From Anthostomella pinea (taxonomy: Eukaryota; Ascomycota; Sordariomycetes; Xylariales; Xylariaceae), in assembly GCA_963556695.1 (NCBI GenBank), contig CAUWAG010000003.1, positions 2,108,001 through 2,172,000 of the forward strand: a stretch of DNA of 64,000 nt, read 5' to 3'. Shown here piece by piece: positions 44,059 to 56,610 of the stretch; the stretch's first letter is position 1; each line of letters starts with the position of its first letter. The translations under genes were made by a program, and so were the position numbers. The notes under the pieces are model-generated. The model saw only the letters and a program-made list of their open reading frames with translations. It ran no database searches and was not told the DNA's origin.

Positions 44059-44063
44059 TTTAC

Positions 44064-44266
44064 TGTCAGATGTTGGATCCCAGATATGGTGCCCTTAGGT
44101 GCAGTACCCGCTAGGGGGCTGCCAGAGGACCAGTGGATCCACCCTGGCATGGTGCAGTATGGTATTTAGCTGTAGATTAGCCCTGCCGAGCATACTTGAG
44201 AATTACAACAACATTTGCAGCGACCGCTCACACCCACAAGGCTTGTGACCCTTCTAGAATCTCACA
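44064..44266 (+). mobile_element. Solo LTR, family 1, copy 1 (203 bp)
   Basis: It begins TGTCAGATGTTGG and ends AATCTCACA, so it has TG...CA ends, and is flanked by a perfect 5-bp duplication TTTAC (44059-44063 and 44267-44271). A second copy in inverse orientation sits at 55563-55765 with equal length and about 96% identity by eye. No retrotransposon body is attached. These are the marks of a solo LTR or a very short LTR element. Confidence 0.85.
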
Positions 44267-44271
44267 TTTAC

Positions 44272-44765
44272 ATATTAAACTTTTATTTTAATAATAAATA
44301 ACTTAATAAACATGATTATATAATATAATATTAGAATATTTTAATATTAAAAAAATTCCCTCTCACACACGTCATCTTGGGTGGTAGTTGTGGTGGTGTC
44401 ACGATTCCGTAAATGTATTACAAGGATATGGGGACCCTTATTAACTATTGACGTATAGTGAACTCTGGTTAAAAGAAAAGAAAGATCTGGAGATGCATTT
44501 AAATTGGTGGGCAGCAAGATGTGGGCAGTCGTCCCCCACCAGACCCACCAGGGCATGGATCAACCTATCGTTCGATCAGTCACGTGCTAAGTCACGTGGC
44601 CCGGGGACCATGAGGACCATCGCTAGACTTGAAGGATGGTGGAACCATCAAAGGTGGATAGAAGACCCACTGTAAACCAGCTATATAGATAGATAAGGGC
44701 TGCCTGATTATATAAGGGCTGCACTTCCACCATAAGTATGTGCAGCTCCAGCCCATCTAGCTTGG
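44272..44765. other. Spacer between two solo LTRs, starting with an A+T-rich patch
   Basis: About 80 bp of almost pure A+T (44272-44352) is followed by balanced DNA with CACGTG-type motifs at 44580-44600. No gene. Confidence 0.45.
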
Positions 44766-44977
44766 TGTGACGGCCTGCACAGACCTTCCCACATGACAAG
44801 TGGATACTTCCTAATAGGGGAAGGATCTGACCAGAGGATCCCCTTAAAGGGGCAACCTCCCACTGTACCTATCTCTCTCTCTCTTCCTTTTCTCTCTAGT
44901 CTTGATATTCTCGTCAATAGAGTAATAGCTGCTTGCTGCCGGCCATGTCCCAGCTCTTTAGTACGCTCGCCGTGACA
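44766..44977 (+). mobile_element. Solo LTR, family 2, copy 1 (212 bp)
   Basis: It begins TGTGACGGCC and ends GCCGTGACA, and is flanked by the 5-bp duplication CTTGG (44761-44765 and 44978-44982). It has a pyrimidine tract TCTCTCTCTC in the middle. A second copy in the same orientation lies at 56400-56610. No internal retrotransposon sequence is attached. Confidence 0.85.
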
Positions 44978-45029
44978 CTTGGGCTCTTTAGCCCTCACCC
45001 ACACCCCAATATACACCTATACGTATACG

Positions 45030-45290
45030 CTTCACTTTTGTAATTCTAAGATTTTCTTTATAATTATTTAATTTTTATTACATTATTAATAGTTATTTTG
45101 TTCCTATTTATAAAACTTTTAACTTAAAAATAATAATGATTTCTTTAAATTACGAAAAAAATCTTAAAACTATTAAAAACTACTAATAAAATTATAACGT
45201 TTTATATTATTTCTTACTTTTTTATTAACACAGTCACTTCATATCGAAAATAAACGTTATATATAAATCTTTTCTTTAGGGTTTTATCCT
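45030..45290. other. A+T-rich patch without coding capacity
   Basis: Composition and TA-rich texture match the long tract at 52.3-59.4 kb. It is probably a smaller RIP-degraded remnant. Confidence 0.5.
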
Positions 45291-45750
45291 GATTTAAGAG
45301 TTCGTCCCTTGCTTTGCGCAGCAAAGTAAAACCGGCTCGCGGTGGGTCTCCTCCTTTGAGCCTATAGGTACCCATGCCATGACTCAATGCAACGCGTTCT
45401 TGGCCCATACCCCATCTAACCTCACTGCCAAGCCGCATGAGCATAACGATGCTAACCCCTTAAATACAACAACAGCGTTCAGTACAAGGACCGAATAAGG
45501 TCTCCAGCTACAAACTACACGCTGGTCGTTCCAGGGCTTGAGTTCAGACACATCACAGGTGCCACTCATAGACGCATTGCAGTTGTATTAGCTCTCATAA
45601 AGTAAGTAGCTGGCGAAGGTTTTAAAGTACATTGATGTCCTATGCGACGATTTGCCACTTCTTCCATATAGACTATCCCATTGTCCATTTCTTCTAAACT
45701 ACCTTGGCAGGCCTGATGAGCACCGGGATTGCATGCTGCTCAGACAATGT

Positions 45751-48700
45751 TCATTCCGAGATCTTCAACTTCTCAGCCAACCACTTCCCCGCAATATCAA
45801 CAGCCTCATCGATCTTCTCGGCGTTGGTGCCCTGGCCCTGCCGAGTAGGCTCCTTACCGCCAGACTTGCCTCCCACGACCTCGCTGACCGCGGCAGCCCA
45901 CTTCTCGGCAGTCACGCCTTGCGAAGCGAGACCCGTGCCAACGTAGACACCGTGGACGACGGCACCCTCGTCCTTGCTGCCACCAAAGAGGTACACGGAC
46001 CTCTCCTTGTCCTTGCTCTTGAAGTGGTTCATGACGTCCGCGACCGCCTTCGTGTTGGCAGAGATGGGCAAGTGTCCAATAAAGTACTTGGCCTCCTTGT
46101 TCTCGTCCTTTGCGAAGTGCCCCGTGACGGCATCCAGGGCGGTCTTGCTCTCAGCCTTCTGACGTTTCTTCTGTTCGTCCAGGACGGACTTGGTGACCTT
46201 CGCGAAACGTGTCTTGAGCTCCTCCTTCGTGAGAGTCGAGACGACCAGGTTGTTGAGATCTACCGTGCACTGCTTGACTTCCGATTCCTTCTCCGGACCG
46301 AATGGCAGTGCCTCAATGACGGAGATACGCTTCGAAAACTCGTCTGCATCGCGCTGGACACGGTGGGCGGCTTCTCCGGTGTAAGCAACGATACGTCGTA
46401 TACCTTTGGCAATACCACTTTCCTCCACAATGACCATATCCTTTATGATACCCGTCTGATCCACGTGAGTGCCACCGCAGAATTCCACGCTGACTTTCCG
46501 CCATTCGGGATTCTCGGGTGTCTCTAGTAGCATGTCGACATCGATGCCGACTGAGACAACCCGCACCGGGTTCGGGTACGTCTCGCCAAAGACGGCACGA
46601 ACACCGTTGATCTTCTTGGCCAAATCAAGTTCGACGTCTTTTGAGTAAATCTTGCAGTTTTGCCGGATGTACTCGTTCGACATGTGTTCGATCTTCTTCA
46701 GCTCGGGGATGGTGACGCCAGCTTTATGTGAGAAGTCGAACCGTAGCTTATCTTGATCCACCAGAGAGCCCTTCTGGTTGATATCATCGCCCAGAACTTC
46801 CCGTAATGAGTGATTGAGGATGTGTGTTCCAGTGTGGTTGTTGCGAATGGGGTGTCTCCGCAACTCGTCGTACTCGCAGATGACCTCAACGCCAGCTGTG
46901 AGCTCACCGTACTTCAGGAATCCGTTGTGGACGATGTAGCCACCGAATTGCTGGACATCACGGACCTCGAACTCGGCAACATCGTCAATGACAATTCTGC
47001 CTGTATCTGTCACCTGACCACCCTGCTCGGCGTAGAAGTTGGTCTTGTCAAGTAAAAGTCCAAAGGGGGTATTTGGGGGGAGGTCTTTGCTTGATTTCAA
47101 GAACTCAGTCCCAGTGTAGATCAACTGCACCTTGCCAGTCGTATCACCCTTGAAGAACTTAGGCTCGTCGTTAGGAACCGGCACTTGCAGCTTGTCTTTC
47201 AGCTCTGCAAGCTGGTGCACATTAAGCTTCGCAAAGGTCTGAACCGATTCCTTGACAGCCTTGCTGGCCTCGCGAGCCTTTTCCCGTGCAACTGCAATCT
47301 CACCCTCATCCATCGTGAGCCCTCTTTCCTCGGCCATAAGCTTCGTGAGGTCCTCAGGGAACCCGAAAGTGTCGTATAGGCGCCATACGTCTGCTCCAGA
47401 AAGCTTCTTTGATCCGTTGCTCACCGCCTGGGCAGCGTACTTTTCGAATTGCCTCTCTCCTCGGTCTAGAGTTCTCGCGAATGCCTCTTCTTCTTCATCC
47501 AGTATTTCCCTGACGTCTTGCTGCTTCTTCACAATCTCGGGAAACTGCTCGCCCATCTGTTCAACGAGCGCGGGTAGGATCTTGGAGAAAAAAGAACCAA
47601 TCTCCGCGTTGAAGTATTTTCTGGCGTAACGAGAGCCTCTCCGAAGCACACGGCGCACAACATATCCTCTACCCTCATTGTTCGGCACGGCGCCGTCTGA
47701 AATAGAGAACGTAAGCAATCGGATGTGGTCGGCGATGACACGGTATGCGGTGTCGATGCCGTCTGTGTCATCCTTTCCGTACTTGTCGGTGTACGGCCGC
47801 GCTCCCGTTACCTCCTGGATTTTATCGAAGAGCGGCGTGAAGATGTCGGTGGCATAATTCGAAGACTTATCCTGAAGCGCGGATACAAGTCGCTCGAAAC
47901 CCATACCCGTATCGATATGCTTGGCAGGTAAAGACTTTAGTGACTTGTCCTTCTGTCGGTCGTATTGCATGAAAACGTTATTCCAGACCTCCACAACTAG
48001 GGGGTCGTCCTGGTTGACCAGATGGGCAGCGTTCCGGCCGCCGCCGACCTTGTCGTAGTGGACCTCACTACAAGGACCGCAGGGGCCCTGGTCACCCATC
48101 TCCCAGAAGTTGTCCTTCATGTTTCCTGGCAGAATGTGGTCTTCTGGCACGCCGACGGACGCCCATAGCTCTTTCGCCTCCAGGTCGGGTTCGAGGCCCA
48201 TCTTAGAGTCGCCTTCGAAATATGTGACGTAGAGTCTGCCGGGGTCCAGTCCGTAGACCTTGGTCAGGAGTTCCCATGACCACTCGATGGCCTCCTTCTT
48301 GAAGTAGTCGCCGAAGGACCAGTTGCCCAACATTTCAAAGAAAGTCTGCGGGCACAATTAGCCCGGTACCCTTCAACTCGTAAGAGGAGGCGGCGCATAC
48401 GTGGTGATAGCTGTCTTTTCCAACATCGTCAAGGTCCTACCCGAGTTCAGTAAGTCATGCGCATGTAGCTCGGAGCAAGGCGTCTCGTACGTTGTGCTTC
48501 CCGCCGGCACGGATGCACTGTCCAGTGAGTCAGCCACCTAGCTCCCACTATACGTCCAGCGACACCTAGTATACCTTTTGAGTATCGACGGCTCGCTTCA
48601 GCTTTGAAATGTCATCCGTACTCGCAATGGTGCCGAGGAATATGGGCTTGAACTGGTTCATGCCCGCATTGGTGAAGAGCAAGGTGGGGTCATTGTGAGG

Positions 48701-49196
48701 AACGACCGACGATGAGGGCACTGGGCAAGACGGGGGATATTAGCATTTTTAAAAGTCTAGGCGCGAGAGTGAGTCATTGAAGACTGCTTTGAAGCAAGAA
48801 TTGAAACTGCAAAAGCGTTGCGTGGCGCGTTGTTGGCATACCGATTGTGTGGCCTCGCTGCTCGAAGAACTCGAAGAAGGTCTTGCGGACAGCCACGCCC
48901 GTCCACTTGGACTTCTGCTCCATGGTTGCGACGGTGCTTTGCGCCCGCGAAATCGAGTGCGGAAATCGGTAGGCGTTATCGCAGGGACGACGATGTCCCA
49001 ATCTGGCGGTATGGTGGTAACGAGATATTCGCGGCGGCGTGGGCGAGGTCGCGGTCGAGAGGGAGGGGGAGGGCCGGCGAAGAATGCAAAAAGTGGTGGT
49101 GGATGCGGTGCTGGTGGTGGGCGCTCTGTAGAAAGTTCTACAAGAGTGGCTTAAACCACCTATAAACGACGAGCTGCCGCCGCATTGGAATTTCAT
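45751..49196 (-). CDS. ALA1: Alanyl-tRNA synthetase, possible dual cytosolic/mitochondrial forms
   Basis: Exons: 48842-48923 (from the inner ATG) or 48842-49196 (outer ATG), then 48575-48720, 48491-48517, 48401-48436 and 45751-48345. The inner start gives 961 aa, the normal length. Class II features are [50 protein letters not shown] and [15 protein letters not shown]. The editing and zinc site is HTGTH ... CGGTH. The C-terminal Gly-rich domain ends KISE. The outer ATG adds 91 residues rich in Ser, Thr and Arg and nearly free of acids ([22 protein letters not shown]), ending [11 protein letters not shown]. This looks like a mitochondrial presequence, so one gene may serve both compartments through two starts. 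Confidence 0.95.
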
Positions 49197-49406
49197 CCGC
49201 GTTACCTTCAGTGACCTCCGACTACTACAACTAATACAACTAACTGCGCGCGCAATCGGACCACAGTCTCAGCTCTGGTTCTGGTATCTATCGCTCGAGT
49301 CAATCGCAAAGGGCAGTTTGAGTCACAGTCGCTCCGATAATCGCTGTCAGCCGGTCGCGGTCGAGTGTGCTTGACGAAGGAGATTGTCGAACGAAGTGTC
49401 CGAAGG
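49197..49406. promoter_or_regulatory. Divergent promoter, AlaRS and the 49.4-kb gene
   Basis: Only 210 bp separate the outer AlaRS ATG from the ATG at 49407, so the promoters must overlap. If AlaRS starts at the inner ATG, its leader is longer. Confidence 0.5.
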
Positions 49407-50514
49407 ATGGATGTCCAAGTTGGACCAAGCTCCAGCGCCAGCGTCAACCCCATGTTGTCACAGGCCAATCTCCAGCTGGGACATGGAGCTGCAGGTGGTC
49501 TGGTCCCTGCGCCTGCACCTGTGCCTCCCACTACCGCTGCCGCCATGGTCCCCGCGGCCGCCAGTGCTGCCCGCTACGACGACATGCTCTCATCGGTGTT
49601 GCAATACCACCACCAGCAATACCACCACCAGCACCAGCAGAACCATGCCGTTAACATGCGCAAACGAAAGGCCGAGTCGCAAGACAGCGAGCGCCTCAAC
49701 AAGAGACTGAGCCTCCTCAATCTCGGTAAGGATCATCCCCTCCATCCCATCCTATCCTCGTCCCAGGGCGCATTCTCGTGCTACCATCACCGCAGCATCA
49801 GAGACTAACACACCACCCCAACGACCAGAGCAGAATGGCGCAAAGCTCTACGTCCCCGTCGAGAGCCCGCAACTCCAGCCCGTGGCCGAGAGCTCCTCCT
49901 CGCCCTCCAACCCCAGCAGCGTCGTAGGCCCGGTCTCAGCCAGCGCCAGCGACAGCGACAGCATGCAGCTAGACGACACGAAGCACAAGGTGTACATCTA
50001 CAACCTCGACGACGAGCTCTCGTCCTCCTCCGCCTCCTCCCCCGACAACAGCGAGCCCTCATCGCCCACCTCCACCTCCCCCGAAAAGCCGGGCCGTCTC
50101 GTCTTCCTCAACGACATCCAGAAGCACCTGCGACAACAATCACGGATCCCCCCATCCATACTAGCGAACCGCGAGGGCGAGCTGGGCGGCGTGAATATCA
50201 ACGACATGCAACTCATTCTCTACCGCGAGCCTTCGTCCTTAACAGTGCCGCGCGAGCAGGATTCCGTGCGCCGCGCCGTGGCCGAGGCCCGGGACCGCAT
50301 GCGCGCGCGGCAGCGGGAGGACCTGGTGTCCGGGTCCGGTGATGGGTTCCCGCCCGCTGCGAACCCGGTGCCGGCGCTGGGGGCTGCTAGTCCTACGTTG
50401 CCTGGTGTGGCCATTACGGGTGCCGCGGGCTCTGCGATGGATATGAATATGAATGCGCCCTGGCGAGAGGCTGCCAGTGACGATTACGACCCGGATGCGA
50501 TGGATACGGATTGA
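49407..50514 (+). CDS. Conserved low-complexity protein, probably nuclear
   Basis: Exons 49407-49725 and 49829-50514 (intron 103 bp) give 334 aa. The N-terminus is Ala/Pro/Val-rich and then His/Gln-rich (QYHHQQYHHQHQQNHAV). A basic patch MRKRKAESQDSERLNKR resembles a nuclear-localisation signal. The splice joins SLLNL to EQNGAKLYVPVE. Later conserved-looking blocks are KVYIYNLDDELSSSSA and RLVFLNDIQKHLRQQSRIPP. The C-terminus is acidic, ending DPDAMDTD. Proteins with these blocks recur in filamentous ascomycetes without an assigned role. There is no enzyme motif. Confidence 0.75.
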
Positions 50515-50992
50515 GAGGCCCGGCAATAATTGTTGCTACACGGAGTAATAAGGCTGGTTTCCGTACTGATACCCAATCCAGCAAGCAGAGTGGTCTTATC
50601 CCATGACCAAATCATCTGGCTATTCTAGGTTACTCTATTCATCCGGCGGCGGCAGGGCGCAACGGGGAGGAGTCACGCGCAAATGATATTACACATGGTA
50701 TAGCATAGGTATTTTGATGGACTCTTTTTAGGTTTTTCTTGCTTTGGCGAATGGATTGTCTATTCCTGATAGTACAGTTGTCTTCCGACTTGGGGATATC
50801 TCATTACACGGTCCATCCATGTGTCCGTCTAGCCGTGACCGTGACCGTGCCTGTCACCTAGAACTCAGCTCTTCAGATCCGACGGCGTTGTATTGTATTC
50901 TCCATTCTCACGAAAATCATGCTTCTTCACCCCATCCCATCCATCCTCAAGCCAAAAGTACGTAAGCTCACACGCAGTTCCATCCCCCATCC
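50515..50992. other. Convergent intergenic region
   Basis: 3' flanks of the 49.4-kb gene and the RCR-type gene. Nothing further seen. Confidence 0.5.
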
Positions 50993-51674
50993 CTATCTAA
51001 AAGCAGCACTGGGCGGCGGTCCCGGCGGCGCCGAATACTCGGGCGCGTTTCCGTAGGCACCAGGTCCGGCCTGGCTGGGATCGACCTTGGAATGTTGCTG
51101 CGGCACGCCGTCGCCCTCGTACATCGGCGGCCGGTGGTTCGGGTCGTAGACGGGCGGCGGCATCGGCTGCATGCCGTAGTAGCCCGGCGCTGGTCCCTGG
51201 CCCGCGGGCTGGTACTGGGCCTGCGGCCAGGCGTACTGCGGGTCGACCGTCGCGCGTTCCTGGCGGGAGAGGAGCCACTGTGCCACGGCCATCGACGTTA
51301 GCAAACAACAAACAACAACTACCCAGAGATCCATGAAAGTTGACGGCGAGCGAGCACGTAGGTAGGTAGCAAGAGGCGGAGCCCCGAATAGGAGGGGAGG
51401 AAAGAAAGATGGTAGGTTAGAAACATACCCCATGATAAGCCATCGGCTTCAAACCCTTCCGCATGCGACGCTTGGCGTGGATGCGCCCGCCGACGATCCA
51501 GCCGCCGAACAGCACGATGATGGTGAGGAAGACCACCCATTTGATGATGACGCCCTCCTTGGTGTACCAGAACCAGACAAGCTCGCCGTCGCCGTCGTCG
51601 ACGTACTGCCGGCGGACCCGCGAGATCATGGCGGCGTTGACGGCACCGGTGCCGGGGCGGGCCTTGCCGAACAT
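50993..51674 (-). CDS. RCR-type single-pass membrane protein with PPxY motif
   Basis: Exons 51429-51674 and 50993-51277 (intron 151 bp, GTATGT...CACAG) give 176 aa. A single transmembrane helix (IIKWVVFLTIIVLFGGWIV) is followed by a basic stop-transfer segment HAKRRMRKGLKPMAYHGWLL. This matches the RCR (chitin synthesis regulation, Congo red resistance) pattern of a helix, then RRxRxG, then a short W motif. The C-terminal tail is Pro/Tyr/Gln-rich and contains PPPVYDP, a PPxY motif that can bind WW domains of Rsp5-type ubiquitin ligases, as yeast Rcr1/Rcr2 do. The assignment rests on architecture and is moderately sure. Confidence 0.7.
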
Positions 51675-52300
51675 GGTTTGTGCGTAGTTGGTAGAGTAGG
51701 TTAGGTTGGTATGTGTGTGGTGGCCTCAAGGTGTTTGCCGTCCGGGTGTGTGTGATTGTTGTTTACGTGGTCATGTGTGGTGTAAACACAAAACAGCACA
51801 AAGTGGCTGCAGCTCGCGCAAGCCTAGAGGATCGGAATGCAGTACAGTACAATGCTGTACCGTAGATACAGTGCAATCGAGTGAACGAGTGCCGTGAGTG
51901 AGGGAGAATGTAGGTCTCTACCGGTAATAGGAGGACCGGTACGTTTAGGTAAGGTGTGAGGTGTGATGTGGTTTGGTGGGAGCGTCGCCCAGACGATTGA
52001 AGGGTGAGGGTGGAATGCAGGAACAGAAATGCCAAGCCTTTTCTCCCTTGAACTGCTGACGGGACACGGCGTATTTCAGCACCTCGGTGGAAGGAAGGCA
52101 GAGAGTGGTGGCGAACTGAGACAAGTTTGGAAACCGCAAGGCCAGATTCTGCGGCACACGGCGTTACGTACAGCTGGCCAAAAACAGGTCGTGTTTCACT
52201 TCGGTTGCTGGCTCGGTGACTGCCCGTGGACTGATTGCCAGTTTTAAGAGGGATTCAGGGGCCAGGGACGATGAGTATCCCTTTAGCCACCGAGTACGTA
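51675..52300. other. Intergenic, ending at the start of the A+T-rich tract
   Basis: Promoter of the RCR-type gene. Composition is normal up to about 52.28 kb and then falls abruptly into A+T-rich DNA. Confidence 0.5.
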
Positions 52301-55300
52301 CATTTTAACGCCCCCTACCACCTGTTCTGTCAATACCTCGTCGGTATCTTCTGCTATTACCTTTAAGACTAAACGTAGTGCCTTTTATAAGGAATGGAAG
52401 TGTAGGTTGTAAAAATCAGACCTAGACTTTATTAAAATTAACGGAATAAGTTTTGCAAGGTAAAACTTCGGATATTTAATTAGCCGTATTAGCTATGCGA
52501 CCGTATTATTTACGTTATTGTATCGGTGTATTATATATTTTAAAAGCGTAGCGTTTAAATACGAGTAAAACGCGTCTTTTTTTTTAAATTACGTACGTAC
52601 TTCAAAGCAAGGGCGTTTAAATTTGAATAAAAGCAACTTTTTAAAAAATAATCATTTATATATTTTAATAATACGGCATTTAAATCTGGGCAAAAGCGAT
52701 TTTCCATTTTCTTTTTAAAAAATAAAAGAAAAGCGACTATTAAAAAAATTTAAGTTACGTATTTTAAAAGCACGGCGTTCGAATTTAAAAAAAACCGATT
52801 TTTCCCCTTTTAAAAAAAATTATTTATATACTTTAAAAGTACGGCGTGTAAATCTAGGTGAAATTGTTTTTTAAATTACTTATAAGATTATTATTTATTA
52901 GGGAAAAAATAAAACTACAGATATATTTAATTCTAGGTTGTTTTATCTCTTAACGCTTTTAAACTTACATTAAAAGCTTGATTATATATTTTCTTTAAAT
53001 AGATTAATGCTTTATCTTTTATAATCATTTAATTACTATTATGGCTTATAATTTTATTTGAAGTTTTTTCAAATCAATAATGTCTTCTTACGGTTTTTTG
53101 GTTTATAAAATTTATATTAACTTCAATTTATATTTAAATTTTTTATGAAGTTAACTAATTTCCGATGCTTGAATTCATTAAATTTAAACCATTATATTTT
53201 TTAAGTATATAAAGCTTTAATAGGTAAACTGTGTTTATTTTAACGTTATAACAGTTTATATCTTTTTATAACTGTTAGCCGATTAAGCATTTAACCTAGT
53301 GCCTTGCAACCGTGGTACTTGCTAACGCATATAACTTATAGCTATTTTAAGGTATTTCTATTTATTCAGTTTATTTAACTTAGTTATTTAATTAAATAGG
53401 TTGTCAATAGCTAGTTAAACAGCGAGTTAGCGATAGACTGATTAAATAAAAATATATTGAAATAGCTGATGTTAAGTGCGTTAAAACGGTACTAGCAGGG
53501 AGTACGGCCGTAAAGAAATAAAAGTTAAGTGTTTAATTAAGAAAGGTTAAGTTTTCAAGAAAATAAATTAAATGTTTAATCAAAAGTTATGCTTTTAATC
53601 GAAAGGTTAAATTGCTTAATTATTATAAGGTTAACGCGATGAATATACTTGTAATTAAACTTAATACGTACTTATATTAAGGTATTTTCATTTGTTTAAT
53701 TTAACAGCGATTAATTCAACGACGTGGTTATCGGTGCATCGCTAGATAGACGGATATACCTGTAAATAAGTTTGAATTAAAGATAGTTACAAGTAGTACG
53801 GTCGAAATGATTATGTGCTTAATTAGCTAGCAGGCTAATAAACACCTGGTGAAAAGGATATAAGAACGTTTAACATAGTTTACCTAGTAGAGCTTAATAT
53901 ATAAACGCGTAAAATATTTTTGGTAAGTTATTTATTTACTTTATACATTAAAACCTTTTTAAATGATTTATATTATAAGCACAGTATTTTTTAGTTTCAT
54001 TAATTATAAATCAAATAAGGAATTCTTATTGATTTAATTAATTAGTTTTAAAAATTATTATCCATAACAGGTGTTTTTTAAAAAGCGGCTTAAAAATCTT
54101 AAGATTATATCGTGTTGATAGTTCTTTAAATTATATACTTCTTACCTTACTTATATTATAAACTTTAAATACTTTGAATATTTTTATTACCGTTAAGACG
54201 TAAGTTTATATAAATTTTTTTATATATTTATTTTAGTTTTTAAAATAATGTAAACATTAGTTAATAGTCTAGCAAGAAGTATATATACCTATCGGTCCTA
54301 ATTATTAAAGTTAAAATCTACTTAATTCTCCTACTTGTATTTATAACTTTTTTTAAATTTTTAATTTACCGGTTTCACGTACTTAACAGAGAATTATTTT
54401 TAACACGATTTTTATATCGTTATTATTAGTTAGTGTTTATACGTATATAGCAAGATCAAACAAGGTATTAAAGTTAAAACAAAGTAAATAATATATTTAT
54501 CATTACGTATATATTCTTATATATTTATAAAAGGAAGAAACGAGGTTTAATTAATTAAAAGACGTAGTAAAAACTTTCCCGCGTATAACTTAGGTTTAAC
54601 TTTTACGATATCTAGTTAAAAAAGACGTTAATTATATGTTAAAATAGTTATAGTTATCTTAATATTAACAACTTTTCTTTTATACCCGTATTAATAATAC
54701 CTTATATTAATAATACGTTAGCAAGGTTAACGTACTTAGTTCTCTTTTTTTGTAGTAAAAAAACATTACCGTATAAATATATATCTTTATATTATACCTA
54801 GTTATAACAAAAGTTTTTAACTATTCGTTGTTTTTTTGGCTAAAAGGTATAATAATTTATTTATTAAAGTTATAAAGAAACGCTAACGCGCGGCTTAGGA
54901 ATCGTATAGGGTGAATTTATACTTAACGCGTAAAAATAAAGAAATGATATCTATATAAGTGTTATAAATATAATAAGAAAAAAGTAACGATATATATAGT
55001 ATATATTTTTATGTTTACTTAAAAGGGGAAAAAACGCGTATAAGTTTTATATATTACGCATATAAACCGAAAATCCACTATATATTTCCATTACTTCGGC
55101 ATTCCTCTTTTAAATATTATGTCTATTACACTTTATAAGTGGATTATCACCCAATATATTAAATTAAGTTTTTCTTATTAAATCTTCTTCAAACTTTCTA
55201 TTTATCATAAGGGTTTTAAAAACTTGTATCTTATACTTATGTACTACTTTTAGATAAACGTTTTAAGCTTTGTATAAATAAATCATGGTTAAAAAACACT

Positions 55301-55562
55301 TTGTTAAAAAGATTTAACCGGTTAATAAGCAACTTGTACAAAAACGCTTAACTTTACTCTTAATATGTATATTTATGTACCTTATATTTCTTATTAGTAA
55401 CGTTAACCTAAGAGATAAATGACTAAACGCGATTTAATAAAGGAGGCTTTTATAATGTTTAAATAATCTTTAAATATATTAAAAAAACTTATCTATAAAA
55501 ATCATCCGTTATTAAACCTATTTTACCGCCGTTTTTATTACTTTATATATTATTAGGGTTTA

Positions 55563-55765
55563 TGTGAGATTCTAGAAGGGTCACAAGCGTTGTGGGTGTG
55601 AGCGGTCGCTGCAAATGTTGTTGTCATTCTCAAGTATGCTCGTCAGGGCTAATCTACAGCTAAATACCATACTGCACTATGCCGTGGTGGATCCACTGGT
55701 CCTCTGGCAGCCCCCTAGCGGGTACTGCACCTAAGGGCACCAAATCTGGGATCCAACATCTGACA
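55563..55765 (-). mobile_element. Solo LTR, family 1, copy 2 (203 bp, inverted)
   Basis: On the plus strand it begins TGTGAGATTC and ends CATCTGACA. It is flanked by the perfect 5-bp duplication GTTTA (55558-55562 and 55766-55770). It is the inverse of the copy at 44064-44266, with about seven differences. It keeps normal GC content inside the A+T-rich tract. Confidence 0.85.
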
Positions 55766-56399
55766 GTTTATATATATAAGCTTTACGTTAAACGTAAAGA
55801 TTTAAAGATTTAAAGTTAGTTTAAATATCATTACGTTATTAAAGATTTTTAAAATAACGCGTACGTTAAGTATATTAAACAAGCTTTTTTATGAATATTC
55901 ACACGTTCTTATCTTTGTTATAAACTTGCTTTTAATCAACTTTAAATTTATTTTAAGTTCGTTTTAAAGCTTATTTCGAAGTTTAACATTATAATTAAAA
56001 CTAAAGCCGTTTATAAGAAAAAATACTTAACTTGTATTATCGTCGTTATTTACTATTAAGCTTAAAAATAATAATTTTAAAGAAGCTGGTATTAAATATT
56101 AATACGAAAAGTCTAATAACAGTAAAAATAGTTGAGAAAGACGTATTCAAGCTTAGTAAAGGCTTAATATATAAAAATAAATAGTTTCTTAAAAGTTATT
56201 ATGGAAGTTTTCTAATTAGTTAATAAAACGGAAATTAGAAGTCTTAATTTTAAAAATGCGCAAATATAAATGGTTACTTTATAAATCTTTTTACTTTTAT
56301 ATTATTTTTTATATAATATATCTATTTTTGATCAGTTTTCCTTCTTATAAAAGCTTTTACTTATACCTTAAATTATTCATTTGAAATTAAAGCTTTTAT

Positions 56400-56610
56400 T
56401 GTGACGGCCTGTACAGACCTTTTCATATGACAAGCCGATACTTCCCAATAAGGGAAGGATCGGACCAGAGGATTCCCTTAAAAGGGGCAAACTCCCGCTA
56501 TACCTATCTCTCTCTCTTCCTTTCCTCTCTAGTCTTCATATTCTCGTTAATAGAGTAATAGCTGCTTGCTACAGGCCATGTCCCAGCTCACCAGTATGCT
56601 CGCCGTGACA
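56400..56610 (+). mobile_element. Solo LTR, family 2, copy 2 (211 bp)
   Basis: It begins TGTGACGGCC and ends GCCGTGACA, with the 5-bp duplication TTTAT (56395-56399 and 56611-56615). It aligns along its full length with 44766-44977. The differences are often C/T or G/A, as mild RIP or drift would leave. Confidence 0.85.
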
